From CAYSBE01 sp044337585 (GTDB lineage: Bacteria; Bacteroidota; Bacteroidia; UKL13-3), in contig JBIINH010000109.1 in assembly GCA_044337585.1 (NCBI GenBank), forward strand, positions 1 to 7,635: 7,635 nucleotides of DNA, given 5' to 3'. A program made the translations under genes and the position numbers. Of the stretch, positions 1-6,081 are shown in pieces (positions within the stretch are counted from its first letter, which is position 1; every line of letters starts with the position of its first letter). The notes beneath the pieces are model-generated. The model saw only the letters and a list, made by a program, of their open reading frames with translations. It ran no database searches and had not been told where the DNA came from.

Positions 1-160
1 ACAAATTAAAAGCATCATCGACAGACCAGAAACTCAAAAAAGGACTGTGCGCGCTTTGGGATTCACAAAAATGAATCAAACCATTGAAAAAGAAGCTACA
101 CCTCAGATATTGGGGATGATTAAAAAGGTAGCACATTTATTAAAAGTTGAAAACGCTTAA
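1..160 (+). CDS. rpmD: 50S ribosomal protein uL30 (L30), 5'-truncated by the window edge
   Basis: This is the 3' part of the gene for large-subunit protein uL30, which binds 23S rRNA. Reading begins in frame at base 2 and gives 52 residues before the TAA at 158-160. Family proteins are about 58-60 residues, so only about 7 N-terminal residues and the start codon are missing. The visible protein has the typical L30 core: a KSIIDRPETQKRTVRALG segment, then a GFTKMNQT segment, and an ending of the type PQILGMIKKVAHLLKVE. The position directly before rplO is the canonical spc-operon order (rpmD-rplO-secY), which supports the call. The stop codon lies 19 bp before the rplO start, so the two genes are almost certainly co-transcribed. 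No frameshift is visible. Confidence 0.95.
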   Translation, partial: QIKSIIDRPETQKRTVRALGFTKMNQTIEKEATPQILGMIKKVAHLLKVENA

Positions 161-179
161 TTAATTAAAGACATTCACA

Positions 180-629
180 ATGAAATTACATACACTTAAG
201 CCAGCTCCCGGCTCAATACAAAGAGAAGGAAAGCGTATTGGACGTGGTCAAGGATCGGGAAAAGGCGGCACATCTACCCGCGGACATAAAGGAGCTGGAT
301 CACGCTCAGGTACTTCTACCAAACGTGGTTTTGAAGGTGGACAAATGCCATTATACAGACGTGTACCAAAATTTGGATTTAAGAACATCAACCGTGTAGA
401 ATATACACCAATAAATGTTGATCGTATTCAAGAATTGGTTGATCTTAAAGGTATCACTCTTTTTACTGCCGAAACATTTGTTCAAAATGGATTAGCCGGT
501 AAAAAAGACCGCATAAAAATATTAGGAAGAGGTGAAATAAAATCAGCCGTTCAAGTTACCGCACATTCATTTTCAGCTACTGCAATTAAAGCAATTGAAG
601 CAGTTGGCGGAACAGCAACAACGTTATAA
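180..629 (+). CDS. rplO: 50S ribosomal protein uL15 (L15)
   Basis: uL15 is a large-subunit protein that assembles late onto 23S rRNA. The 149-residue product is full length for the family (about 144-150). The N-terminal half is the usual Gly/Arg/Lys-rich extended arm that threads into rRNA: residues about 14-66 include GRGQGSGKGGTSTRGHKG and end with a RRVPKFGF segment. The C-terminal globular part (about 85-149) contains the IKILGRGEIK strand and an AIEAVGG segment typical of the L15/L18e fold. The ATG follows rpmD by 19 bp. The leader is AT-rich with no Shine-Dalgarno match. The start is fixed by the conserved MKLHTLKPAPGS opening. secY follows after 9 bp. Confidence 0.98.
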   Translation: MKLHTLKPAPGSIQREGKRIGRGQGSGKGGTSTRGHKGAGSRSGTSTKRGFEGGQMPLYRRVPKFGFKNINRVEYTPINVDRIQELVDLKGITLFTAETFVQNGLAGKKDRIKILGRGEIKSAVQVTAHSFSATAIKAIEAVGGTATTL

Positions 630-638
630 TCAAATCAG

Positions 639-1997
639 ATGAAAAAACTGATAGAAACCATAAAGAATATTTATCGCATCGAAGACTTGCGCTACAAACT
701 AGCGATTACCTTCTGGATGTTGGTGATATACAGGGTTGGTACTTATGTTACCCTACCTGGTGTTGATCCTAATATGTTAGAGGGGTCAGCTCGTCAAGCA
801 TCTGAAGGTATCTTTGGACTAATTAATATGTTTGCAGGAGGTGCTTTTGCACGTGGATCTATTTTCGCGTTAGGTATCATGCCTTACATTTCTGCATCAA
901 TTGTGGTTCAGCTATTAACCATGGCTGTACCTACTTTCCAAAAAATGCAAAAAGAGGGCGAAGATGGCAGACGTAAGATGAATCAAATTACACGCTACCT
1001 TACTATCGCTATCACTGCTGTTCAGTCTGTTGGTTTCCTTATCAATTTAAAATCTGAAAATCCCAATGCCATTCTTTCAATTACAGATCCTTCTGTAATG
1101 TCAGATTTTCTTTTCATGTTCACTTCTGTAATTATCCTTACGGCAAGCACCATGTTTGTTCTTTGGTTAGGTGAGCGTATTACAGATAAAGGAATTGGTA
1201 ACGGTGTGTCATTGATTATTATGATTGGAATTATTGCACGCTTACCATTTGCATTAAAAGATGAATTCAATTTTAAACTTTCTGATTCAGGAGGAGGATT
1301 GGTTATATTCTTGGTAGAACTTGCCGCTTTATTCGCAGTAATTATGGGCGTAATTATGTTAGTGCAAGGTACCCGCAAGATACCTGTTCAATATGCAAAG
1401 AGAATTGTGGGCAACCGCCAATACGGAGGAGTTCGTCAGTATATTCCGTTAAAAGTAAATGCTGCCGGAGTAATGCCAATCATTTTCGCTCAAGCGTTAA
1501 TGTTTATTCCTTCAACCATTGCACAGTTTTTTCCTAACTATGAAACCATGCAAGGAATTATCTCTACTTTTATTAACCCAATGTCATTTGGATATAATAT
1601 CACATTTGCATTGTTGATTATATTGTTCACTTACTTCTACACAGCAATTGCAGTAAATCCAACGCAAATTGCTGATGATATGAAACGCAACAGTGGATTT
1701 ATACCGGGAGTAAAACCAGGCAAATCAACAGCCAATTTCATAGATGGAGTGATGTCAAGAATTACCCTACCGGGATCTTTCTTCTTGGCAATAGTTGCTA
1801 TTTTGCCATCATTGGCAGGTGTAATGAATATAAATAGTCAGTTTGCTCAGTTTTACGGAGGTACATCTTTACTCATCCTTGTGGGTGTGGTATTAGATAC
1901 TTTACAGCAAATTGAAAGTCACCTACTTATGAGGCATTACGATGGGTTAATGAAGTCAGGTAGAATCAAAGGTCGAACAGCAGTAGGAGCAGCATAA
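639..1997 (+). CDS. secY: Protein translocase subunit SecY
   Basis: SecY is the channel-forming subunit of the SecYEG translocon in the inner membrane. It passes unfolded preproteins from SecA or the ribosome and releases membrane segments sideways. The 452-residue product is full length (usual range about 430-450). Ten hydrophobic segments can be followed; the first spans about residues 21-38. The family signature before TM2 is present (about 75-93, GIMPYISASIVVQLL), as is the second signature at about 176-195 (WLGERITDKGIGNGVSLIIM). The TM6-TM7 cytoplasmic loop at about 244-268 is rich in Arg and Lys, as expected for ribosome and SecA contact. The next large cytoplasmic loop, about 341-375, carries NPTQIADDMKRNSGFIPG. 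The C-tail is basic (RHYDGLMKSGRIKGR). The gene starts 9 bp after rplO. No adk or map gene follows it. Confidence 0.98.
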   Translation: MKKLIETIKNIYRIEDLRYKLAITFWMLVIYRVGTYVTLPGVDPNMLEGSARQASEGIFGLINMFAGGAFARGSIFALGIMPYISASIVVQLLTMAVPTFQKMQKEGEDGRRKMNQITRYLTIAITAVQSVGFLINLKSENPNAILSITDPSVMSDFLFMFTSVIILTASTMFVLWLGERITDKGIGNGVSLIIMIGIIARLPFALKDEFNFKLSDSGGGLVIFLVELAALFAVIMGVIMLVQGTRKIPVQYAKRIVGNRQYGGVRQYIPLKVNAAGVMPIIFAQALMFIPSTIAQFFPNYETMQGIISTFINPMSFGYNITFALLIILFTYFYTAIAVNPTQIADDMKRNSGFIPGVKPGKSTANFIDGVMSRITLPGSFFLAIVAILPSLAGVMNINSQFAQFYGGTSLLILVGVVLDTLQQIESHLLMRHYDGLMKSGRIKGRTAVGAA

Positions 1998-2002
1998 ATA
2001 TT

Positions 2003-2031
2003 TTGTAATACAATTTTTTACACTATTTTTG
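2003..2031 (+). promoter_or_regulatory. Probable internal promoter upstream of infA (Bacteroidota type)
   Basis: The 58-bp gap between secY and infA contains TTTTG at 2001-2005 and TATTTTTG at 2024-2031. The second is an exact match to the Bacteroidota -7 consensus TAnnTTTG. The 18-bp gap between TTG and the -7 element lies within the spacing known for the -33 TTG / -7 TAnnTTTG promoters of this phylum. Transcription would start near 2036-2038, leaving a leader of about 20 nt that is very A-rich. This would give the infA-rpmJ-alpha-operon genes a start of their own besides read-through from the spc operon. Function is inferred from sequence alone. Confidence 0.65.
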
Positions 2032-2055
2032 CAGCCCCAATAAAAAAAATAAAAT

Positions 2056-2274
2056 ATGTCAAAACAATCTCTGATCAAACAAGACGGTGTGATAACAGAA
2101 TCGTTATCAAACGCGATGTTCAGGGTGCGTTTAGAAAATGGACACGAAATTATAGCTCATATTTCAGGTAAAATGAGGATGCACTACATCAAAATTTTAC
2201 CAGGAGATAAGATCTCAGTTGAAATGTCGCCATATGATTTAAGTAAAGGTAGAATTATTTACAGGTACAAGTAA
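2056..2274 (+). CDS. infA: Translation initiation factor IF-1
   Basis: IF-1 binds the A site of the 30S subunit during initiation and works with IF-2 and IF-3. The 72-residue product is exactly the usual bacterial length. It is a single S1/OB-fold domain with the family landmarks: an IKQDGVITESLSNAMFRVRL opening, then ENGHEIIAHISGKMRMHYIKI, and an ending of the type PGDKISVEMSPYDLSKGRI followed by IYRYK. The ATG sits behind an A-rich leader (2041-2055) without a Shine-Dalgarno sequence. rpmJ starts 4 bp after the stop, so the two genes are tightly coupled. In this window infA directly follows secY, with a likely promoter between them. Confidence 0.98.
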   Translation: MSKQSLIKQDGVITESLSNAMFRVRLENGHEIIAHISGKMRMHYIKILPGDKISVEMSPYDLSKGRIIYRYK

Positions 2275-2278
2275 CAAT

Positions 2279-2395
2279 ATGAAAATTAGAGCATCTGTCA
2301 AAAAACGCAGTGAAGACTGCAAAATTGTTAAGCGTAACGGCAAAGTTTACGTAATCAATAAAAAGAATCCAAAATTTAAACAACGTCAAGGATAA
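2279..2395 (+). CDS. rpmJ: 50S ribosomal protein bL36 (L36), zinc-free type
   Basis: This small gene encodes 38 residues, the standard length of bL36, which binds 23S rRNA near the peptidyl-transferase region. The product opens with MKIRASVKKRSEDCKIVKR and ends NPKFKQRQG, so identity is clear. The classical zinc-binding version has ligands C11, C14, C27 and H33. Here these positions are S11, C14, N27 and F33, so three of four ligands are gone and the protein should not hold zinc. This is the 'C-minus' paralogue type, which I recall as normal for Bacteroidota. The ATG is 4 bp after the infA stop and the TAA at 2393-2395 is 9 bp before rpsM. Confidence 0.96.
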   Translation: MKIRASVKKRSEDCKIVKRNGKVYVINKKNPKFKQRQG

Positions 2396-2404
2396 TAACT
2401 AATT

Positions 2405-2782
2405 ATGGCTCGTATAGCAGGTATAGATTTACCCAGAAACAAAAGAGGTGAGATAGGACTCACTTACATTTACGGCATTGGCCGCTCTACTGCACAGGCA
2501 ATTTTGACTGAATGTGGTATCGATCTTGGGAAAAAAGTTCAAGATTGGGACGATAGTGACTTAAATGCTATTCGTAAATACATTACAGAACAAATTAAAG
2601 TAGAAGGTGAATTGCGCTCGGAAAAGCAATTAAACATCAAGCGATTGATGGATATAGGTTGCTACCGCGGATTACGCCATCGTAAAGGATTACCTGTTCG
2701 CGGACAAAGAACCCGTACAAACTCACGCACACGCAAAGGTAAGCGTAAGACTGTTGCAGGTAAGAAAAAAGTAACTAAGTAA
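2405..2782 (+). CDS. rpsM: 30S ribosomal protein uS13 (S13)
   Basis: uS13 sits in the head of the 30S subunit, contacts the P-site tRNA and forms bridges to the 50S subunit. The product is 125 residues (E. coli 118). The N-terminal domain begins MARIAGIDLPRNKRGEIGLT with a YIYGIGRSTA helix-turn segment at about 21-31. The family signature RGLRHRKGLPVRGQRTRTN lies at about 89-107. The tail is very basic (RKGKRKTVAGKKKVTK) and is the part that reaches the tRNA. The start is fixed by the conserved N-terminus. In E. coli the alpha operon is repressed by uS4 acting near the rpsM start; no matching structure could be recognised here. rpsK follows after 21 bp. Confidence 0.98.
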   Translation: MARIAGIDLPRNKRGEIGLTYIYGIGRSTAQAILTECGIDLGKKVQDWDDSDLNAIRKYITEQIKVEGELRSEKQLNIKRLMDIGCYRGLRHRKGLPVRGQRTRTNSRTRKGKRKTVAGKKKVTK

Positions 2783-2803
2783 TCATTAGCAAATAAATCA
2801 ACC

Positions 2804-3196
2804 ATGGCTAATCAAGGAAAAAAGACATCAAAGAAAAGAAATGTAGCTATTGAAACGCACGGACAAGCGCATATCAAAGCTTCGTTTAATAATATCATCA
2901 TCTCAATTACCAATGCGCAAGGTCAAGTTATATCTTGGGCTTCGGCAGGTAAAATGGGATTCAGGGGGTCAAAGAAAAATACTCCTTACGCTGCACAAAC
3001 AGCCGCTCAAGATTGTGCTAAAGTAGCAGTTGACCTTGGGTTGAAAAAAGTAGATGTATTTGTAAAAGGACCAGGATCAGGAAGAGATTCAGCTATCAGA
3101 ACTTTAGCAGCTTCAGGTCTTGACATTATTTCTATACGTGATATAACACCATTGCCCCATAATGGATGTCGCCCTGCTAAATCAAGAAGAGTATAA
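2804..3196 (+). CDS. rpsK: 30S ribosomal protein uS11 (S11)
   Basis: uS11 lies on the 30S platform and helps shape the mRNA exit channel. The product is 130 residues, the normal bacterial length (E. coli 129). Landmarks are the ETHGQAHIKASFNNIIISIT strand pair (about 17-36), the GKMGFRGSKKNTPYAAQ stretch (about 49-65), and the signature VKGPGSGRDSAIRTLAASG (about 87-105). N120-G121 in the PLPHNGCR segment matches the asparagine that is converted to isoaspartate in E. coli uS11. The C-terminus reads RPAKSRRV where most family members have RPPKRRRV, a mild variation. The leader is A/T-rich with no Shine-Dalgarno match. The gene lies between rpsM and rpsD in standard alpha-operon order. Confidence 0.98.
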   Translation: MANQGKKTSKKRNVAIETHGQAHIKASFNNIIISITNAQGQVISWASAGKMGFRGSKKNTPYAAQTAAQDCAKVAVDLGLKKVDVFVKGPGSGRDSAIRTLAASGLDIISIRDITPLPHNGCRPAKSRRV

Positions 3197-3229
3197 TTAG
3201 TTCCATTTTTAAAGAGAAAATAGAAGACA

Positions 3230-3838
3230 ATGGCCAGATATATAGGACCTAAAACAAAAATCGCTAGACGTTTCAAAGAGCCAATCTTTGGACCAGACAA
3301 AAACTTCGAAAGAAGAGGTACACCTCCAGGGCAACATGGAATGTCGCGTAAGCGTGCTAAACTTACTGAATATGCTATTCAGTTGTACGAAAAACAAAAA
3401 GCAAAATATACATACGGTGTTCTTGAACGTCAATTCTACAAAATATTTGAAGAAGCCGCTCGTAAAAAAGGGATCACCGGAGAAAACTTATTAAGATTTT
3501 TGGAAGCAAGACTAGACAATACAGTATATCGTTTAGGTATTGCTCCTACTCGCGCAGCTGGACGTCAATTGGTATCTCACAGACATATTACGGTTAATGG
3601 AAAAGTGGTAAATATCGCTTCTTACACTTTGAAACCGGGCGATGTAGTTGCTGTTCGTGAAAAGTCTAAATCATTGGAATCAATCAACGACTCTTTGAAT
3701 ACTCATAGCAGCAATAAATTCAATTGGCTAACTTGGGATGCAAAAGAAATGCAAGGTACTTTCCTAATGTTCCCTGAACGTGATCAAATACCTGAAAACA
3801 TCAAAGAACAACTTATCGTTGAATTGTACTCGAAATAA
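3230..3838 (+). CDS. rpsD: 30S ribosomal protein uS4 (S4), zinc-free type
   Basis: uS4 is a primary 16S rRNA-binding protein that nucleates 30S assembly and lines the mRNA entry channel. The product is 202 residues (E. coli 206). The N-terminal part opens MARYIGPKTKIARRFKEPIF and contains RRGTPPGQHG (about 28-37). The S4 RNA-binding domain starts near residue 91 with LEARLDNTVYRLGIAPTRAA and continues through SHRHITVNGKVV to about 127. There is no cysteine anywhere in the protein, so the four-cysteine zinc site of some uS4 proteins is absent. In E. coli this protein also represses its own operon; whether that happens here cannot be seen. The gene is 33 bp after rpsK and 29 bp before rpoA. Confidence 0.98.
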   Translation: MARYIGPKTKIARRFKEPIFGPDKNFERRGTPPGQHGMSRKRAKLTEYAIQLYEKQKAKYTYGVLERQFYKIFEEAARKKGITGENLLRFLEARLDNTVYRLGIAPTRAAGRQLVSHRHITVNGKVVNIASYTLKPGDVVAVREKSKSLESINDSLNTHSSNKFNWLTWDAKEMQGTFLMFPERDQIPENIKEQLIVELYSK

Positions 3839-3867
3839 TTATTAACTCAATACTTAAATATAAATAA

Positions 3868-4860
3868 ATGGCCATACTTGCTTTTCAAAAACCGGACAAA
3901 GTAATCATGCATAAAGAAACTGACTTTTTTGGTCAGTTTGAATTTCGCCCTTTGGAAAAAGGTTATGGTGTGACTATTGGAAACGCTTTGCGTAGAATCC
4001 TTTTGTCTTCACTAGAAGGTTATGCAATCACATCAATCAAAGTAACTGGTATTGAGCACGAATTCTCAACTATCAAAGGTGTAATTGAAGATGTAGTAGA
4101 AATAGTTCTTAATCTTAAGCAGGTGCGTTTTAAGCGTATTGTAGATGGTATTGACAGTGAGAAAATTTTTATCAATATTAAAGGACAAGAGCAGTTTCTC
4201 GCAGGTGACATTACAAAGCATACCAATACGTTTAAAGTACTCAATCCTGAATTGGTTATTTGCAATATGGACCCTAAAACCCATATCGAACTAGAAATAA
4301 CTGTAGAAAAAGGCCGTGGTTATGTTCCTGCTGATGAAAACAAGCCTAAAGATGCACCAATTGGTTTAATCCCAATGGATGCTATTTTTACGCCAATTAA
4401 AAATGTAAAATATACCGTAGAAGATTACCGCGTAGAGCAGAAAACAGATTACGAAAAACTTGTTATTGAGATCGCTACAGATGGTTCAATTCATCCGGAA
4501 GAAGCACTTAAAGAAGCTGCAAAGATTCTAATTCAGCATTTCATGCTTTTCTCAGACGAGTTAATCACACTTGATACTCAAGTTAAAGAATTACCTTCAG
4601 AGGTTGACGAAAATATTTTGCATATCCGTAAGATATTAAAAACACCTTTATCCGATCTTGACCTTTCTGTTCGTGCATACAACTGCCTAAAAGCAGCGGA
4701 TATTAAAACACTTGGCGAATTGGTAAAGTATGATATCGGAGATTTGTTAAAGTTTAGAAACTTTGGTAAAAAATCTCTTTCAGAACTAGAAGAGTTGGTT
4801 AAAGACAAAGGTTTGACTTTTGGTATGGATGTAAATAAATACCTATCAACAGAAGAATAA
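3868..4860 (+). CDS. rpoA: DNA-directed RNA polymerase subunit alpha
   Basis: The alpha dimer is the scaffold on which beta and beta' assemble, and its C-terminal domain touches upstream promoter DNA and activators. The product has 330 residues (E. coli 329) and is complete. The N-terminal domain (about 1-235) contains the dimerisation helix NALRRILLSSLEG (39-51) and the TGIEHEFSTIKGVIEDV segment (60-76). A linker of about 236-255 leads to the C-terminal domain with two helix-hairpin-helix-like turns: SVRAYNCLKAADIKTLGEL and FRNFGKKSLSELEELV. R269 lines up with E. coli R265, the key UP-element contact, so DNA binding by the domain is probably kept. rplQ follows after 21 bp, as in most bacteria. 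Confidence 0.98.
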   Translation: MAILAFQKPDKVIMHKETDFFGQFEFRPLEKGYGVTIGNALRRILLSSLEGYAITSIKVTGIEHEFSTIKGVIEDVVEIVLNLKQVRFKRIVDGIDSEKIFINIKGQEQFLAGDITKHTNTFKVLNPELVICNMDPKTHIELEITVEKGRGYVPADENKPKDAPIGLIPMDAIFTPIKNVKYTVEDYRVEQKTDYEKLVIEIATDGSIHPEEALKEAAKILIQHFMLFSDELITLDTQVKELPSEVDENILHIRKILKTPLSDLDLSVRAYNCLKAADIKTLGELVKYDIGDLLKFRNFGKKSLSELEELVKDKGLTFGMDVNKYLSTEE

Positions 4861-4881
4861 AGATTTTAAAGTAACAGAAAG

Positions 4882-5361
4882 ATGAGACACGGAAGAACAG
4901 TAAATCACTTGGGTAGAACAGCATCGCATCGTAAAGCTTTAATGAGCAATATGGCAGCTTCCCTCATAGTGCACAAGCGTATCACAACTACTTTGGCTAA
5001 AGCTAAAGAGTTGAAGAAGTTTGTAGAGCCACTTGTAACAAAAAGTAAAGAAGATACTACGCATTCTCGCAGGGTAGTATTTAGCTATTTGCAAAATAAA
5101 GAAGCAGTAAAAGAACTGTTTGGATCAGTAGCTGAGAAAGTAGCTACTCGTCCTGGTGGTTACACACGTATCTTAAAGCTTATGAACCGCAAAGGAGATA
5201 ATGCTGAAATGTGCATTATCGAATTGGTTGATTTTAACGAAGCAATGCTTAAAGACACTACTTCTAAATCTGCATCACGCACACGTAGAGGTCGCAAAAC
5301 TGCTACTAAAAAAGAAGTAGCACCAGCAGCAGAAGATATTTCTACTGATACAGCTGAATAA
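4882..5361 (+). CDS. rplQ: 50S ribosomal protein bL17 (L17) with charged C-terminal tail
   Basis: bL17 lies near the polypeptide exit tunnel on the back of the 50S subunit. The conserved domain fills residues 1 to about 120. It begins MRHGRTVNHLGRTASHRKAL, continues with ITTTLAKAKELKKFVEPLVT, and ends with GGYTRILKLMNRKGDNAEMC and IIELVDFN. The protein has 159 residues against 127 in E. coli. The extra part (about 121-159) is low-complexity: first basic (SRTRRGRKTATKK), then Ala/Glu/Asp/Thr-rich. Such tails occur on bL17 of Bacteroidota and are probably disordered. This is the last gene of the operon; a strong terminator begins 20 bp after its stop. Confidence 0.98.
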   Translation: MRHGRTVNHLGRTASHRKALMSNMAASLIVHKRITTTLAKAKELKKFVEPLVTKSKEDTTHSRRVVFSYLQNKEAVKELFGSVAEKVATRPGGYTRILKLMNRKGDNAEMCIIELVDFNEAMLKDTTSKSASRTRRGRKTATKKEVAPAAEDISTDTAE

Positions 5362-5380
5362 TAATATTTAACAGCATACC

Positions 5381-5413
5381 AAAAAGCCTTTCTCATAAAG
5401 AAAGGCTTTTTTT
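5381..5413 (+). terminator. Rho-independent terminator of the spc/alpha operon
   Basis: A perfect 13-bp inverted repeat (arms 5381-5393 and 5399-5411) encloses a 5-nt loop (CATAA). The G/C-containing core is AGCCTTTCT pairing with AGAAAGGCT. The right arm runs into seven T residues (5407-5413). The A-tract on the left arm means the hairpin could also stop transcripts coming from the other strand. It lies 20 bp after the rplQ stop and closes the ribosomal operon. Confidence 0.93.
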
Positions 5414-5420
5414 ATTTTTG
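5413..5420 (+). promoter_or_regulatory. Possible -7 promoter element for the DUF3109-type gene
   Basis: TATTTTTG at 5413-5420 is an exact match to the Bacteroidota -7 consensus TAnnTTTG, identical to the element before infA. Its first T is also the last T of the terminator tract. No TTG is found 17-23 bp upstream, where the terminator hairpin lies, so only the -7 half is supported. The ATG begins at 5428, so a transcript starting here would have almost no 5' leader. Confidence 0.42.
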
Positions 5421-5427
5421 TACGCAT

Positions 5428-5991
5428 ATGATTCTATTCGAAAACACCCTTTTGTCTGAAGAATTATTCGACAACAATTTTATTTGTGACCTTACAAAGT
5501 GCAAAGGTGCATGCTGTGTTGAAGGTGATTTTGGAGCACCTCTTGATGAAAAAGAGATTGTTATACTGGAAAATGAATTGGAAAGTATTCTGCCATTCTT
5601 ATCGATAGAAGCAGTAGCCCAAATTGAATCAAAGGGCGTATGGGAAAAAGATAAGGACGGAGATATTGTTACCACTTGCTTGCCAACTGGGGAGTGTAAT
5701 TTCTCATTCAGAAACGAACAAGGCGTATTAAGCTGTGGTATTGAAAAGGCATGGAAAGAAGGTGAAACGCAGTTTAGAAAACCCATTTCATGTCATTTAT
5801 ATCCCATTCGCATTTCAAAAGTAGGTGAGTACGATGCGCTGAATTACAACAGATGGGAAATATGCAAACCGGCATGTAAATTGGGTGAAAAGCATAAGGT
5901 AACAGTATTTGCCTTTTTGAAAGAACCGCTAATCAGAATGTATGGCGAGAAATGGTACAATGAAGTTGCTGCAATTTCATCCTCAATTTAG
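5428..5991 (+). CDS. DUF3109-type cysteine-rich protein, function unknown
   Basis: The 187-residue product resembles the uncharacterised DUF3109 family common in Bacteroidota, related in style to YkgJ-type zinc/iron-chelating proteins. It has ten cysteines. A cluster lies near the N-terminus (C20, C25, C29, C30 in CDLTKCKGACCVEGDFG) and others follow at 84, 90, 103, 122, 146 and 150. The pattern PTGEC..., LSCGIEKAWKEG, then KPISCHLYPIRI and ICKPACKLG suggests one or two metal sites. There is no signal peptide or membrane segment, so it is probably cytosolic. The first in-frame ATG fits the conserved start. It has its own likely promoter and is not part of the ribosomal operon. Metal binding is inferred from the cysteine pattern; no reaction can be named. 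Confidence 0.88.
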   Translation: MILFENTLLSEELFDNNFICDLTKCKGACCVEGDFGAPLDEKEIVILENELESILPFLSIEAVAQIESKGVWEKDKDGDIVTTCLPTGECNFSFRNEQGVLSCGIEKAWKEGETQFRKPISCHLYPIRISKVGEYDALNYNRWEICKPACKLGEKHKVTVFAFLKEPLIRMYGEKWYNEVAAISSSI

Positions 5992-6081
5992 TTCCTTATT
6001 CAAAAAAAGTCTAAATTATACTTTGTTACAACAAATCATATTTCACTTGTGTTTATTTGAGCATAACATAAAAACACAACC

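Noticed and set aside
1022..1378. 118-codon open frame on the - strand inside secY
   Set aside because: It lies fully inside the conserved secY gene on the other strand and its translation resembles no family I know. It is a by-product of secY codon use.
2388..2405. AAGGA before rpsM as a Shine-Dalgarno site
   Set aside because: It is 12 nt from the ATG, further than usual, and is formed by the codons of the conserved RQG end of bL36, so it is probably chance.
2340..2410. A uS4-binding autoregulatory structure near the rpsM start as in E. coli
   Set aside because: The rpmJ-rpsM gap is only 9 bp and I could not recognise a pseudoknot by eye; there is no positive support.
3007..3433. Open frames on the - strand across rpsK and rpsD (3007-3300 and 3209-3433) and a + frame at 3288-3494
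   Set aside because: All overlap certain ribosomal-protein genes in other frames and have no start signals or recognisable protein features.
5412..5786. 124-codon - strand open frame over the DUF3109-type gene
   Set aside because: The + strand frame has the conserved cysteine pattern, so the reverse frame is a shadow.
6017..6059. Promoter-like TATACTTTG (6017-6025) and TTTATTTG (6052-6059) before the HiPIP-like gene
   Set aside because: Neither matches TAnnTTTG exactly and neither has a TTG at the right distance, so I do not call a promoter although one may exist in this 90-bp gap.
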